Shown here: piece after piece, positions 11,785-24,588 of the stretch
How positions within the stretch are numbered: the stretch's first letter is position 1
How the letters are laid out: each line of letters opens with the position of its first letter
Assembly (NCBI GenBank): GCA_009617715.1
Contig: VTFK01000284.1
Coordinates: forward strand, 248,001-312,000
Origin: Plectrocnemia conspersa
Taxonomy: Eukaryota; Arthropoda; Insecta; Trichoptera; Polycentropodidae
Reading direction: 5' to 3'
Length of the DNA stretch: 64,000 nt
The notes under the pieces: generated by a model
Databases searched by the model: none
What the model saw: the letters and a program-made list of their open reading frames with translations, nothing else
Told to the model about the DNA's origin: nothing
Made by a program: the position numbers and the translations under genes

Positions 11785-14700
11785 TTACAAAACTTCACCA
11801 TTTAAGAGTTTCTTGTCGATGATGAACAATCCGATTTCGCTCTTATCTAGTTTGTTGAGCGTGCTCAATTTGCCGGCCAAGTCCCTCATTCCTTGATATT
11901 GCTCGAGCAAGAAGTCACCAGACATATAATCGGCAAGCTATACAATAAAAAACATTAGTCATATCTACAAATTCATCTTAATTTAAACAAATAAAATACT
12001 GACATTAAAATCTTTTTCGCAAGCATTGATCACTCCATTGATGCTCTTAGTCACTTCGTTCTCCAAAAGCAAAGCTTGTCTGATTATATTGGTGACAGTC
12101 CAATCTCTGGCTACCAAGAGTTGACGTCCATTTTTGGTTTGAATAAACAAGTTTTTGGTTTCGGTTGCATTTAATAAGTCTTTCTTGCCAAAAGAACCGC
12201 GCATCATCAAGTATTCGATGAGAAGCTTGGCATGGTGGCGCTCCTCGGAAGCAGCATCGAAGAATAATTTAGCAAAACCTGGACGATTCACCTGAAGCAT
12301 AAAATCTGTAATATGGTGCAAAATTGAAATATTGATGATCGATTCAAAGTTATCGGACGTACAGTGTCTTTAGAAAAGTGACTGGCGAATGCGAGATACG
12401 TGAGAGAAGCTTCTACTTCTGTTTTAATTTGTGTGTGCATTTTTGATACGCAAAATTCATTAGGTTTGTCCTTTAAGATCCAATCCTCTGGTATATCTGT
12501 GTTAACATTGACGACACCTGGAATTTATGAGAACATGTCATTTAAATGTATATATACAATGTACAGTTTGGCATGAAAATAAAAATATATTTTTAATAAG
12601 TAGCCGTATTCATGATGTAAAATGAAGTCTTTGCAAAATATAAGTTAATAATTAAAAATAAATAACAAAATATAAGTTAAATATTAATTTTAACTTAAAA
12701 TAAAAACTATCAATTTTATCTTTAAATAAATTACATCTCCAGTGACAAAATTTAGAAAAGTACGATTTTTTAAGGTACATCATATTGTACACATTGTAAA
12801 ACTACAGCGAGGTCAGTCAGAGGCACGTACAATATTATTGAAATTATATTCTAATATACATAATAATATTAAAATAAAAAATAATATTTACTATTAAATA
12901 TTAATTTGATTTGATTACATTTTTTGTGAAATATCTCTTTATAAATGTATTTTCAGTGGAGTAGTGTTAAATTAAATAGTGCCGGGGCGCAAATTTTGAC
13001 CTACCTTCCCCCTTCGTTTATATTTTAGTTTTTGTTGGTTTATTGATAATAAAAATAAACAATATAAAGAAAATAGTAAATAAAAATCTTACTTCAGTTT
13101 TTTCTTTTAGTACTGAGAAATTATATAAACAAATTCTGAATAAAATCCATTATGAAAAATAAAAAAAAAAGTGTTTTACACAGCTTAAGAATGATCGGCA
13201 AAACATTTACTTTACATCCTCCGTTCTTGGAGTATAATAAAAGGGCATACAGATTATTCGAAAATATTTTATTAATAGACTGTATATATTAAATTTTAAA
13301 TCTTGAGATATAAAAACAAATTCAAAATTAATTTTGAAATAATAGAAATTAAATAGACTCAATCAAAGGATGCATAAATGATGTCACATTTTCTGACATG
13401 ACTAATTAAAAAATTGTTTGCGGGTATAATTCAATGCCATATCTTACTCAAAAAAATCGTCAAAACTTCTAAAGTATCTAATATAATTTAATAAAATTTT
13501 AAATTCTAAACTCACACATATACTAAGTTTTCAAACTGTTTTAAGATCCATTGAAGAACCATTTATAATAGTTAAGTAAAACTATCACAATGCGACAAGT
13601 AAGACAAAAAATTCCTTCTGCCAACCCCATGTCAATGAATCATCCCTATCTAGGTATAAAAAAAAGGTTTGAACAGAGTTGCAAAACAAAACCAGCCCAT
13701 TAAAATTCTGGCAGAAATGTGTTATGTTTTAAGGTTTTGTCTATATAAAATAAAAGAATAGTTCATTATATCGTAAAAAAATATATATATATCTGAAACT
13801 ATTGATTTTTATTACAATTAATCGTAAACAAAAAAAATATACAAGAAAAATACCCCTATAAATAGGTTACACGATGTCCACCACCAGTCAACAAAAAACG
13901 TATTTTTACAGGTTCTGCATAACGGCAACAATTGAAAAAAATGTACTTTTACGTGTTCCATAAACAATGTGTGAAAATGGGCGTAAGTATCAACTTTCAT
14001 AAGTTGTATTACGCATGTATTATAATATAGTAATAAAATAAATGCTCAGATAATTATGTTTCGGAGTGACTCCAGTCATCGACAAAGTAATAAAGACAAA
14101 GGAAAATACATTGAATTATGGAAAACAATGTGTTTGATAATTTATTTTAGTAATATTTTATTATTCTAATGTGTATTTTGTTTTCTTTCTTAGAATTTAA
14201 AACAATCTGGCAAAGATGGAATTATGTATTAGGAATCATTATTTCTATCGTTCAATTTTATTAATATTATGTATTTTTTAAAAAAGTGTGCATTTAACAG
14301 GGAATTATTTTAAGAGATAAGTGCATTTAAATAAATACTTGTGCAATAAAACAAATTGTTTGTGCATTTATGTAAAGCAAATTTATGGATTTTTTATTCT
14401 GAAAAGGATTCGTTGCAGAGTTATTTATGGGGTGTTCACTGTTCTGATCAATGCTCGCTTGCACCTAATCTGTCCAACAGTAATGTACAAACAATTCGTT
14501 TTATGGAACAATTATTTTTATATATTGTTCGTTTTAATTGTCCTCTAAAAAACGTGTTTTTTGAGTAAATATTCTTAAAAATTGTTTTTTACTGTTGTAT
14601 ATATTATTATTTACCCAAAAAAAAGAGAGGACAAAATAATATCGATTTTTGGAACAATTTTTGAAAAATATTTAAGGCGTGAAATGGTTAATCGTAAATA

Positions 14701-15792
14701 TTATTCTAAAATATTTTAAAATACATTTTTATAACAAAAGAGGGAGGCGAAAAAAGATCCAATAAGATTGGTTCAACAATAATTGACGAGAAAGAAATCG
14801 GTACAATAGTGAAACGATTATGATTTATAGAACAATTTTAGACAGTATCGAAAAAGCTTTCGATTGTAAACTATACGGAGAATTGTGAGCCAAATAATCA
14901 GAAAACAATATTGTTCAACTAGTCACAATATTTTCGTTTATGTTAATTCGTCCGAATCCGTCATTAAATGCTTAAATGTAGTACATAGTTAATTCAAAGT
15001 TTGTGATAACTTTTATCAATAAACCTTGATAAAAACATTGAAAACTTATCAATTGTGTTTTGAAATATTTATTAAAAAAACGTTTTTTGCGTTTTAAAAA
15101 ATTCCTCCCGCCTTATATATTATTTATGGATTTTATCAACTGGCAGCACTGGCATTCGGGACTAAATTGGCGGCCATGACAGACAATGCGTCATTCAACA
15201 TATTTACTTATCTTCGAGGAAAATTATTTTGAAAAAACTGACAAGTGATGCATTAACAAAATGTTAGTGTAGTTCTCTTTAGGTTATCATTTGTTGTTTA
15301 TTAACCGATCAGAATGCGCAATGACAAAACAATGCCAATTATCAATGACTCGGCGCATTTTCAGATTAAATGCGCATATTAGATCTATATTTTCTAGTTC
15401 GAGATATAATGTATTGCATTACATTAACTCATCATTGTTTGAATATAAAATATTGTCGAACCAAAGTCCATTGTATAATCACATTAACTGAATATGATCA
15501 ATAATGAGTTCACAATAAGAATAAATATTGCGTTTGTCACAAATGAATGACACACTTTTAAGATTTAAAAAATGCATCACTAATAATGAAAGATATATTT
15601 TTTTTAATCTAATAAAGGTTTCCAAAAAGTGTAAATAATGAAAAATTGTAACGCTGATAATATACGACTTATCTGACGTCAACGAGGGCAAAACTAAAAA
15701 AAAATTATTAGACGTAACTCACAGGTAGACTCAGAGTAGACTTTGACGGGTGCGCCGAAAATGGCTAACAAAAGAACGATGGTTCGAATCAT
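11785..15792 (-). CDS. Fer1HCH: Secreted ferritin, heavy-chain homologue
   Basis: Exons in coding order are 15792-15723, 12517-12363, 12291-12004 and 11937-11785, giving 221 aa. It is predicted to form iron-storing 24-mers in the secretory pathway and haemolymph, as insect ferritins do. Residues 1 to ~20 are a signal peptide with a hydrophobic LLLAIF core; mature Cys24 and Cys46 follow. All ferroxidase ligands of the vertebrate H chain can be aligned: Glu57, Tyr64, Glu92, His95, Glu152 and Gln184. This makes it the catalytic rather than the light-chain type. The conserved VNRPGF block fixes the acceptor at 12292, not the alternative 15 bases upstream. The last intron uses a GTCAGT donor. Intron 1 is about 3.2 kb and contains a TIR element (14341-14509). 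A TCAGTG motif upstream of the ATG (near 15855) could be an arthropod-type initiator. I could not fold a convincing iron-responsive element there. No light-chain partner gene is in the window. Confidence 0.95.
14341..14509. mobile_element. Short TIR element, family A copy 1
   Basis: The 169-bp unit has about 27-bp imperfect terminal inverted repeats containing AAATTGTTTGTGCAT and its complement. The interior includes 'cagagttatttatggggtg' and 'tcgcttgcacctaatct'. The same ends and interior occur in opposite orientation at 37319-37490, and the interior alone near 16690-16775. No target duplication is evident. It lies in ferritin intron 1. Confidence 0.65.
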
Positions 15793-17100
15793 GTTGACGA
15801 CAAAGGATCCAGTATCACAAAGACGAGCGAACAACGTCCGCAAACGAGTAACACTGACAGCACGTATTTCAACGCACGACTAGTAATGCGTAAATAGGTA
15901 TTAGACGCTAAATCAGGAGCTATCATAAAGGGCTACATAAATAATCAGCTAATATCAAAAATTATTTTATAACTTTACAGATTTTCCTAATGTTTCATAA
16001 TAACCTATTTATTTATTTTAAAACGTTTATTACATAATTTAGACTTAAAAGAAACACATACTTTTTAGTTATTAAAAGAAAATTAGAAAATATGAAAATA
16101 AAAGTAGCTGAAATACACACCAGTAATTGTATTTAATAATTAATATAAGATATATCACTTAATTATTACATACAAATATATATTATGCTGCTATACAGAA
16201 AAGTGTAAAATTAAGTCAATTGCCAAGGTTAACATATTGATATTGGCCAATCAACCATATAAATGTCAGATCCAAAGACATCCTGTAGACTTAAGCAATT
16301 AGACGGTTGCCTAGCAGTGAAAAATTATCGCAAAACATGTTTTAACGTATTATAATATATTATATTTTAACTAAGAAATCTAGTTGAAAATATTTCATGT
16401 CTTTTTGTATTTGAAAATAAAAAAAATGAAGTAATAAAAAGTTCTTGCAAAAACATTATTTCTTTAGCATTATTTTATTAGAAGCCTGGTCATTGCTACT
16501 ATATTATTCAGGGTCAGAATAAATATAAAATGGTCAGAATTAAAATATGACGATTAGAATTTAAATAATGATTGGTTATAATTATATTATTCAAGGTCAG
16601 AATAAAAATAACATATAGGACGATCATGTGAATTAAAAAATATATTATAACAATTATAAATACAAATGAACAATAAATTATTGTTTTAGAAATATATAAA
16701 ATATCTTGCTTGCACCTCAACTCTTGGTCAGAACAATGAACACACCCCATAAATAACTCTCAATGAATCTGTTTAATTATATGTAGGACGCGAAGGTACT
16801 CGGAGCGATGAACAAAGCGGGAATAACGACAGAGCGGCAACAGAGAGTACACTTGGCTTGTTGTGTTGACATCTGACAATGTTGCGAACCCAACCAAATA
16901 AATTGGCCCTAAAGCACCTCAATAATGATAATGAACTGCTGACATGCAAATGATAGATAGACCAGTTGTACCAATTTTCAGCATTACAGCAATAACAACA
17001 CTATACAACACTATTGCCAACTGAAAAAAAAATGATTTTGCCTATCTGTCAATATAATTCTTACTATTTAATATAATTTCTGACCAGTACAATCTAAATT

Positions 17101-17202
17101 CTAACCATTTACTATTTATATATTATAAATATATAAATAGTAAATGGTTAGCGGTCAGAATAAATATTAGATATTTCATCATCTAATATTTATTTTGGCC
17201 GC
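17101..17202. repeat. Two adjacent long palindromes
   Basis: The first palindrome has perfect 23-base arms (17101-17123 and 17129-17151) around a 5-base spacer. The second follows at once, with 22-base arms (about 17151-17172 and 17181-17202) that differ at two positions. Together they would form two strong adjacent hairpins. The 'gtcagaataaata' phrase links them to the dispersed repeat near 1690 and 16510. Confidence 0.85.
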
Positions 17203-19079
17203 TTATATTCCGATCTTTTAATATAAATTATAATCTATTAATAATGATTTCAATGTCATTTCTGTGGTAATTTTTGATTATGAGAGAGCTGACAAGAAAA
17301 GTTTTAGAACTGAAATCGAAAATATATTATATTTTACAGCCGAGCTACACTTCGTAAGACAAACAAACCGTTCAACACCAGTAAAACATAATTATCAACT
17401 AGATACAAATGAACAGTCGTTAGATAAGGAAGAACTGGTTTCAGACGAGGAACCATGGAATCTCTTCCTAGGACTAACAATTTAAGATATATTTTTTTTA
17501 AATAAATAAATTATTGCCCGAAAAAACTTTGTTTCTTTTATGTAATGTATTTTTTAGCACGTATTATACTATATATTTGATTAAGAGCACTTATGGAATC
17601 AACTAAAGTGGAAAAATAATTTTGGTTGCCCATATCGGCCAAACACCCAACAGTGCGCTGTCACGTCAGTGTTACTAGAGTACCATCAGGTTTTGACCAT
17701 CATGAATGAATAAATAAACAAATAAATAGGCCCCCACCCGGTGGCGTGATTAGAAAAATATGGCCCTTATATAAAAGTTACCAAAATGCCCCCCTTACCA
17801 TTTTTTGTTACAAAAATTAAAATAATAAACTTACAGTTTTAAATATCATTCTTCTTCGCCTAGACATTTTCAAATTCTACAATCGCATCTTGCAATGATA
17901 TTTTTTGGGCGTCTTCATGGTCGATTGCTAATATGGCAAGTTCACAGCGAAAGTCGACAGCGTAAATCCTATAGCGGATTTACGTACGGGTGAAGGGGGG
18001 GGGGGGCCGATCACTTTAGGTTTTCTTTCTTTATATAAATATTATGTAATTAATTGTCTATCACATACTACTTAATACATTTCCTATCATTTCCTGGCGA
18101 GGTACTAGCTTCCACCTTCTCGTAATATTCACTGAACAGATTTGTTAACACATAGTTATTATTCTAATTTTTTAAACACTAATAATTACCGATCACACAA
18201 CAATATTCTACTTAATACGAGATCAGTACAATTATACAAAATCGTGCATAAAAACTATTTATTTTTCATTATCATAATATTGAAATTCGAGAGTAAAAAG
18301 TATTTTTTCAATCAATATTTATAATCATTACCATAGCAAATTTCACTAACGGGATGTATCGCCAGAAAAACAAAACATAAATAAAAATACATAAAATAGT
18401 GTATTCAAATTGTATTATATTTACATTAGTACATTCAATGTTCGATCTACGGCCCAATGCGAGCCATATTTAGATTACAAAATGCAATTTGACTTATTTA
18501 CATTTACGTGAAAAATCTATAAAAATTGTAGATATGCATGAAAATGACATACCTATTCAATCGCAAAATGTCCGATTTTGTTTAATTGTATGGATCTCGT
18601 ATTTAATAAAATATTTTTCACATAGAAATAAGAAAATTTATTATTAATAAATAAACATTTCTCTGACATTTCCGTTTCACACCATTGACATCCTAATGAC
18701 CTAATAAATTATATATGTAATGCTACATATGTGCAAAGGAAGGACAGGATTTAGAATGAGCAGCAGACAAAAAATGATGTTTGTAACTATCCTATTTTAT
18801 TGATCCTATTAAATCTTTTTTGTAGTGCTCAAAATGTGTCACCAATATTTAGGTTGTTGAGTCAATTTTATAATTTATTTCACATATTTTGCATTATTTT
18901 GCAAATATTTATGATTTTTATTTAAATTAATTCCTAAGTTGTCTGCCCATGCACTAAAAAGTTGCCGGCCCATGCAAATTTTACCGCGTAGCTACGCCAC
19001 CTGTGTAGTGTTACGCCTGCTCTACACTCTCTCGAAGCTGGCCGAGATTGGCCGAGGACGGAGAGTGTAGTGGGTTACT

Positions 19080-19316
19080 GTGTATAATAAATCGATACAA
19101 ATCTTCACCTGCGCTGATGACATAGATACGGTGGCAAGATCAAAACAGGCAATAATAGCAGCCTTTAACGCCATTGAATCATCAGCCAGGAAAATGGGGT
19201 TAAAGAGCAATGAAACAAAAACAAAATACATGTCGCTTATGCCTAGTTTGAGGAGCCAGTACCGTGAAAATTTCTGTCCTCTTGGGAGCCCGCATGCACT
19301 GTTTCCCCCAGAGTAG
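19080..19316 (+). pseudogene. Non-LTR retrotransposon reverse-transcriptase relic
   Basis: An open frame of 78 codons contains the core of a non-LTR reverse transcriptase: a CADDID version of the catalytic YADD box, then a helix rich in Ala and Lys and the block KSNETKTKYM that normally follows it. The catalytic Tyr reads Cys. Sequence on either side is not recognisable, so it is a short dead fragment. Confidence 0.75.
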
Positions 19317-19599
19317 GTTAATTATATTTTTTTAGCTTTATTTTGAATATTTTATTATGGATTACCGATCAAATTAGACGGCGATGGCAGCAAACCTCTT
19401 GGACCTGAGTTCCGCGATGTGTTTAGTGAATTTAAGCTTGCAGTCTAGATATGCTTGACGCTCGTCACACACAAGAGACAAGGGTTGTCTGCGTCAGTCA
19501 ATATTTTGAAAAATAGGAACATCATTAATGCACATAATAAAGAGGAATATGTACGTAATTATCCAATTTGATATGCATGCGATTGTTTTCGTGGATATG

Positions 19600-19776
19600 G
19601 CAACACCGACGAACAAAGTGTCAGGTCGCGACGATGCAGCCGGTATCGATTTTGTGAGCGGCGAGCGCAGACGCGCCTCACCTCGCCGCCCGTGTTATGA
19701 TCGGTTTCTCTTAAAAACTTGAAGCGTCCCAGTCCCGTCGCTCCTTCTTCACGCCGCGTCGAACGCACCGACAAGA
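19600..19776 (+). promoter_or_regulatory. Promoter and untranslated first exon of the CUEDC2 gene
   Basis: GC content and CpG frequency rise over this stretch. A donor CAAGAG|GTACGA ends the exon at 19776, and a good acceptor (TTTTATTTTCAG) ends at 19860, one base before the ATG codon's leading C. The exact transcription start cannot be read from the sequence. Confidence 0.55.
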
Positions 19777-19861
19777 GGTACGATATTTTCATCGATTTTG
19801 CGCTCGCCGGAAACACGCCCCCTTCATTTAGCAATAATAAGTGTTTTATTTTATTTTCAGC

Positions 19862-22800
19862 ATGAGTGCGATCGCCCAACAAGAGTCACTAGTAAAAGAG
19901 AGTTTATTTCAATTCGTCACTAAAAACATACCTAGCGCCGACGTGAACCTGATCGACGAAATAGTGCTCTCGTATGTTATTTCCATATTAGAAGAAGCAT
20001 CGCGCGAGCCCAGCTTTGATGTTGAAGGTATAGCGTTGGAAAATTTTCTTTTTTACAACTATTAACATATTTACAAACAAAACTTTTATAATTTTGGGCC
20101 AACAAAATAGTATTTATGTATATATAATTGTATAGATTCACTCACCTGTTTCCACCATTCCTGTTTATTCGACCCTTCCAGGTTTATATTAACCCCTTCA
20201 CACTCGGGTTTATTTCAAAAAAATGGTTAAAAATAATCGCCTTTTCATTGTGTGTTGTACAATATAAATAATATTAAAAGTTGCTTTTTTTACAAAATAA
20301 CAACGAAATGCATATATATGTGTACACAATGTTTTTCGTCATATAAAAAAATAATACCTTATAATTGTGATTTTTGAAACAAGGTGTAACACAATGCAAC
20401 CATATATTTCGGACAACGGTATTGTGTGTCGATTCTAGTTTTTTTTCCATTCGCATACCTTCTTTTTGTAAACACGACACACAATTACCTTGTGGATTTC
20501 ATAGGGTTACACTTGGAGGGAACACATCTGGAAAGTATCTTTTGGTCAAGCGGCGGGGTCGCGACTCAATGGGGGCAGATTATTATTTCATATTTGCTAC
20601 AGTTGATACAGATTCGTAATCCATTTTTACGATAAAAATATATAACTAGATCGCATATATATTTTACAATCGGTTTATAATATGCAGTTTTAAATAAATC
20701 CTCTAGAAAAGTATTTAAAGCTTACAGCTTTCGTTTTGTTAACTAATTCATGATCAAATATGTTGAAATTGTAGTAAGCGCAGCTTGAATCGAAGTGTTA
20801 AAAAATATACTAGGACCATAAAGTGTCAGTTTTATTGCTTGATTTATAAGGGTCAAAACTATCTGATACAAACGCACATATGAAAGACCGCATAGAGTTA
20901 AAAAATATTCCGTGGGGTGAGTTTTTTTTAATATAGAGTTCTAACGCCAAATACATTTTTCACGCATCGATGCGTGAATGAGTGTGAAGTGGTTAAATGT
21001 CAAAAATATGCTATAAACACCAAAGCGATGATCTCTTTGCTCTCTTTGATTAAAGATGGAATTGTGGGAGGAAAAATTCTGAGATTCTTAAAAATGTATA
21101 CAGGTAAACATCATCATACAAATTTTGAATGCAAAAATAATAAAAATCTTTGACTTGACTATTAAAGGGTGTAAAGAAACAAAAAATTCAATTCTTTGTA
21201 AATCATATTTTAGAGAATATTCTCATTTCGCATATATAAATACAATAGTTAAACGACATTTTCATTTTAATAGGATTCGTCGAAATGATGTCTGCATATT
21301 TTCCCGAGTTTGCAGGAATCGATCCGGCAGTTGTCTGTTCTTGGATTTTTGAATTAGAAGCCGATTTAACTAGACGTGCCAATTCAACGAATGGTGACTG
21401 TCAACGTATGATTTTTAATTACGTTTTCTAATAACTTTTTACAATTGATCACAATTATTGTTGAATTTCAGACTCCGACGGAGACGGCGAGGTCGAACGT
21501 CTTACTTTAGCTTTACAAAGTCTGAATGAAATGTTACCGACTATAGCTCCAAGGTGATTACTGTTTATCATATTGAAAGTATACGTATCTGATATTTTGA
21601 TCGAAAACTTATTATTATGTAACATATGAATGTTTAATTTATTTAATTGTTTAATATAAATTTATAATATTTTAGATCCCATTCCAATTCGGAGAGTTCG
21701 GATAGCGGTAAAAATTTACCGTCAGCGCCTATCTATCCGGCTCAATGTGCCATCTTACAAGATATGTTTCCCAATACTTGTCCTATAGAGGTATTTAAAA
21801 ATAATAAATGTTATAAACACTATTTAGCATGTGTTCAATATGTTAATTTGTGGTTTCAGATCCAACATTGTGTAAGCATTGCTTGTGGAGATGTCGAGAG
21901 AGCAGCAGGACTGGTACTTCATAGAAGAGAGAGCGGTCAAGCCAGGGCGGCTCCGCCTTTGCCTCCACCGCCGCCGCGTCCACATCATACACTTAATGAC
22001 AACGAGCTTAAAAGTCGAATTATTAACAGGTATGAGTTTGATTGAATCCCAAAAAATCATCATTGCTTTACCTATTTAATTATGTTGTGACAAACCTCCA
22101 AGTGGAATCCGTAAAGTTGTCAGTGAGGATCGAATACCAATTCAAAAAATAATTTCACTGTCGAGTATTCAAAGATACATTAAAAAATCCATAGTATTAG
22201 ACACATGAGATATAGATACCATGCAATCATGACACTGGCTGCACAGAAAACAATTATACTTATTTTGCATCATATGATAACTTGATAACAAAAAACGCTA
22301 AATGCGATGGTTATCAAAGAGACAGGTAATAAAAACAACCTCAAACCCAGTATTACTTAAAAACATATCATTGTATGGTGGGACTTTCGAGGAATATTTA
22401 ATTTTGATGAGGAATATTTAATTTTGAATTGCTCAGGCAATGCGAGAAAATAACAACAGAAAAATAGTCTGAAAAACTGGATCGACTACATCAATCATTA
22501 AAGACATTCTATTGTGAATCATTACACTAATCTAACACCATCAGGCTATCATCTATTTAGATCTTTAAAGGATTATTTAGAAGTACTAATAATGTTAGTG
22601 AAATTAAAACGATACTGACAGAATATTTTGCGTAAAAGCCAATAAGTCTTTATAAACAAGGGATCGAAAACTTGTCTCAACGATAGAGGAAAGTCACATT
22701 TATCGACTGAGAATCCACTGTAGAATGATATTAATAAATTTGTTTTTTTATAAAAAATAGTTTCGCTTTATTGCAAGACCTCAAACCATTATTTTTTCAT

Positions 22801-24588
22801 TTCAGTTTATGTACCGGTTTAATAAAAAAAATATTAGTTCAGTTCCAGTTTTCACTTCGAGTGAATGTTTTAGTTTGTATTAAAAAAATATTTTCAACCA
22901 TAATTTAGAACATTTAATTCCTTCTTTTCTTCAATATAATAATATAAGTAATGATAATTAATAACACAGGCCTGCTATGTAATAGTGATTTATATAGTTT
23001 TTCAGGTGCTGATTACTGAAAAAATAGTGAAAAAAAATCTTTCACATGCAGTTTCTTCATGAATCATATTTTTACTTTTGACATTTAGTAGAATGAAGCG
23101 AAACGGTTTTTATGTACAATACATACATATTTAGTATATATTAAATAATTATTTTAGGTGTGTGTTAATGTAAAAAGAAAGTACAAATTAGAATCAAAGG
23201 CATTTACCTCCAAACTAGTTGAAACTAGCATAATTACAACAATTAAACTAGTTTAAACCAGTTCACTACCCTGTTGTCGCTTGTCTGTATTCCCATCTCT
23301 CACACATTTCCCCTTCCATTTTAGTCTCTCCAGTCCCTTCGTCCACCTGCAGTGTGTATTTAGACTAGGGCTCTCAATTATTTGTAGTTTTCAACTATTC
23401 AAATATTGAATAAAAAATGAATGAAGTATTCAAATATATTTGGATTTTTTTTTCAGATTTTACCAATATTAATTTATTTAACCAATTTTTTTAACCAAAA
23501 GTTTGTAAGTTAACCGTTTAAACACAAAGATTAGAAACACAGATTGAAAACCGTTGAAATAGTGATTTATACATCAGATTATCAAGTTACTGTATGACTT
23601 TTCTTAAAATGTTCACGAATTTGAAAATTGTTACGGTTTTTCCCAAAAAATATAAATAAATACGCGGTACACAGATTGAGAACCATCTAAAAGATATATA
23701 TTTGTGTGTATTTAAATATGAATATAGCAAAAACATATTTTTCAAAACTCACAAGTTTAAAAGTTATCACCTTTCTTCTTAAAAAATCTAATAAACAAAT
23801 TGAGAAACATTGAAATTGTAATTTATTTAAATAAATCAAATTATCAAGACACTATATAACTTTTCTCAAAACATTCACGAATTTGACAGTTATTACGGTT
23901 TTTTATAAAAATATAAATAAATACAAGGAGCACCGCTGGAAAACCACCGAAACGGTATTTATTTGTATATGTTTAATTATGAATATACCAAATTCAATAT
24001 TTTTCAACTCCCATACGTTTAGAAATCAATTTTCCTTAAAAAATTTTAATAAACACAATAATATAGATTGAGAACCATCGAATATTTTATTTATTTATTT
24101 ACATTGAATAATAAAAATAATACCCATTTCACAATTTTACCCAAGTTTTTAAAATAGTGTTATCAAAATTTAGACTAATTTTCAAAAAATAAAATGCTTT
24201 CTATAATTAATATGGGATATAAAGAAATTTGAAGGCAAGACACTAAAAATTCTAGAAAAAAAGTAGAGTTGAAAAAATGTTTATCAATAGAAATTAAAAT
24301 ATAATTTAAAAAATGTTTTTTTTAAATAGTTTTATGATACAAATGTTTATTTTAAATTAAAACCTAAATGTATTTATTTTTTATTTCAGGTATTCTTACG
24401 TGGATAGGAACGCCGATCAGAAAGAGCACAAGCCCCTGATACCAAAGATCGAGCCGAAAAAGCTCGTGCGCTATAGAGACAACAAAATAGTATCGCTGAA
24501 AGGCGAGCGTTACACCGAGGTGTCCCGCTCGGGCACCGACGACGATGCGAACCTCAAGAAGCCCAAACGGCCCCACTGTCCACCTTAA
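19862..24588 (+). CDS. Cuedc2: CUE domain-containing protein 2 homologue
   Basis: Coding exons are 19862-20027, 21274-21405, 21472-21553, 21676-21790, 21860-22029 and 24390-24588, giving 287 aa, the same length as the human protein as I recall it. The family binds ubiquitin through a CUE-like helical bundle and is reported to regulate NF-kB and cell-cycle ubiquitin signalling in vertebrates; the insect role is inferred. Visible features: an N-terminal helical block ending in SYVISILEEA, then FVEMMSAYFPEF; a Ser- and Asp-rich linker; the CUE-like segment at about residues 145-185, with the MFPNT loop and VERAAGLVL helix; a Pro-rich run of eight or nine residues; and a basic, conserved C-terminal block with KKLVRYRDNKIVS and KGERY. 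Introns 1 and 5 (coding numbering) carry a TTAA element and mariner/hAT debris respectively. The last coding exon is noticeably GC-richer than its surroundings. Confidence 0.93.
20193..20992. mobile_element. TTAA-flanked piggyBac-type non-autonomous element, 800 bp
   Basis: TTAA flanks at 20189-20192 and 20993-20996 enclose an element starting CCCCTTCACACTC and ending GAGTGTGAAGTGG, a 13-base inverted pair with one mismatch. A perfect 16-base palindrome (CACGCATCGATGCGTG, 20961-20976) sits just inside the right end. No transposase is encoded. It lies within the first coding-region intron of CUEDC2. Confidence 0.8.
22330..22740 (+). mobile_element. mariner transposase relic
   Basis: Broken reading frames give the mariner block WWDFRGI followed by a second imperfect copy of the next ~25 bases. 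Further on comes a segment like PSxYHLFRSLKDYL, which normally lies near the last catalytic Asp, and then the C-terminal 'gsktclnd'-type helix in another frame. Stops and frameshifts occur throughout. It sits in the 2.4-kb last intron of CUEDC2. Confidence 0.75.
23160..23540 (+). repeat. Composite repeat, copy 1, including the left end of a hAT-like element
   Basis: From about 23160 to 23374 the sequence matches the reverse complement of 43975-44130, with phrases such as 'taattacaacaat', 'agtttaaaccagttcacta', 'tgtctgtattccca' and 'gtccacct-cagtgtgtat'. At 23376 it continues into TAGGGCTCTCAATTATT, the left end of the element that is complete at 60183-61023. Because flank and element are shared, the two copies appear to derive from one larger unit. 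Confidence 0.7.

Larger units (their letters stand above)
15900..19600. other. Intergenic region between divergent ferritin and CUEDC2 genes
   Basis: This is AT-rich DNA with repeat debris: a partial copy of TIR family A (about 16690-16775, minus orientation), the palindrome cluster at 17101-17202, a poly-G run near 17995-18006, and a reverse-transcriptase relic after 19080. An open frame at 17264-17485 (+) ends in an acidic DKEELVSDEEPW segment reminiscent of transposase ends, but I cannot name it. No host gene was recognised. Confidence 0.45.

Noticed and set aside
12292..12321. Alternative ferritin exon 3 start giving extra DFMLQ residues
   Set aside because: It would add five residues before the invariant VNRPGF block; the acceptor at 12292 gives the family-standard join.
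17735..19003. GGTGGCGTGATTAG ... GTAGCTACGCCACC as one ~1.3-kb hAT element
   Set aside because: The left end matches poorly and no 8-bp target duplication is present; the right end may be an isolated relic.
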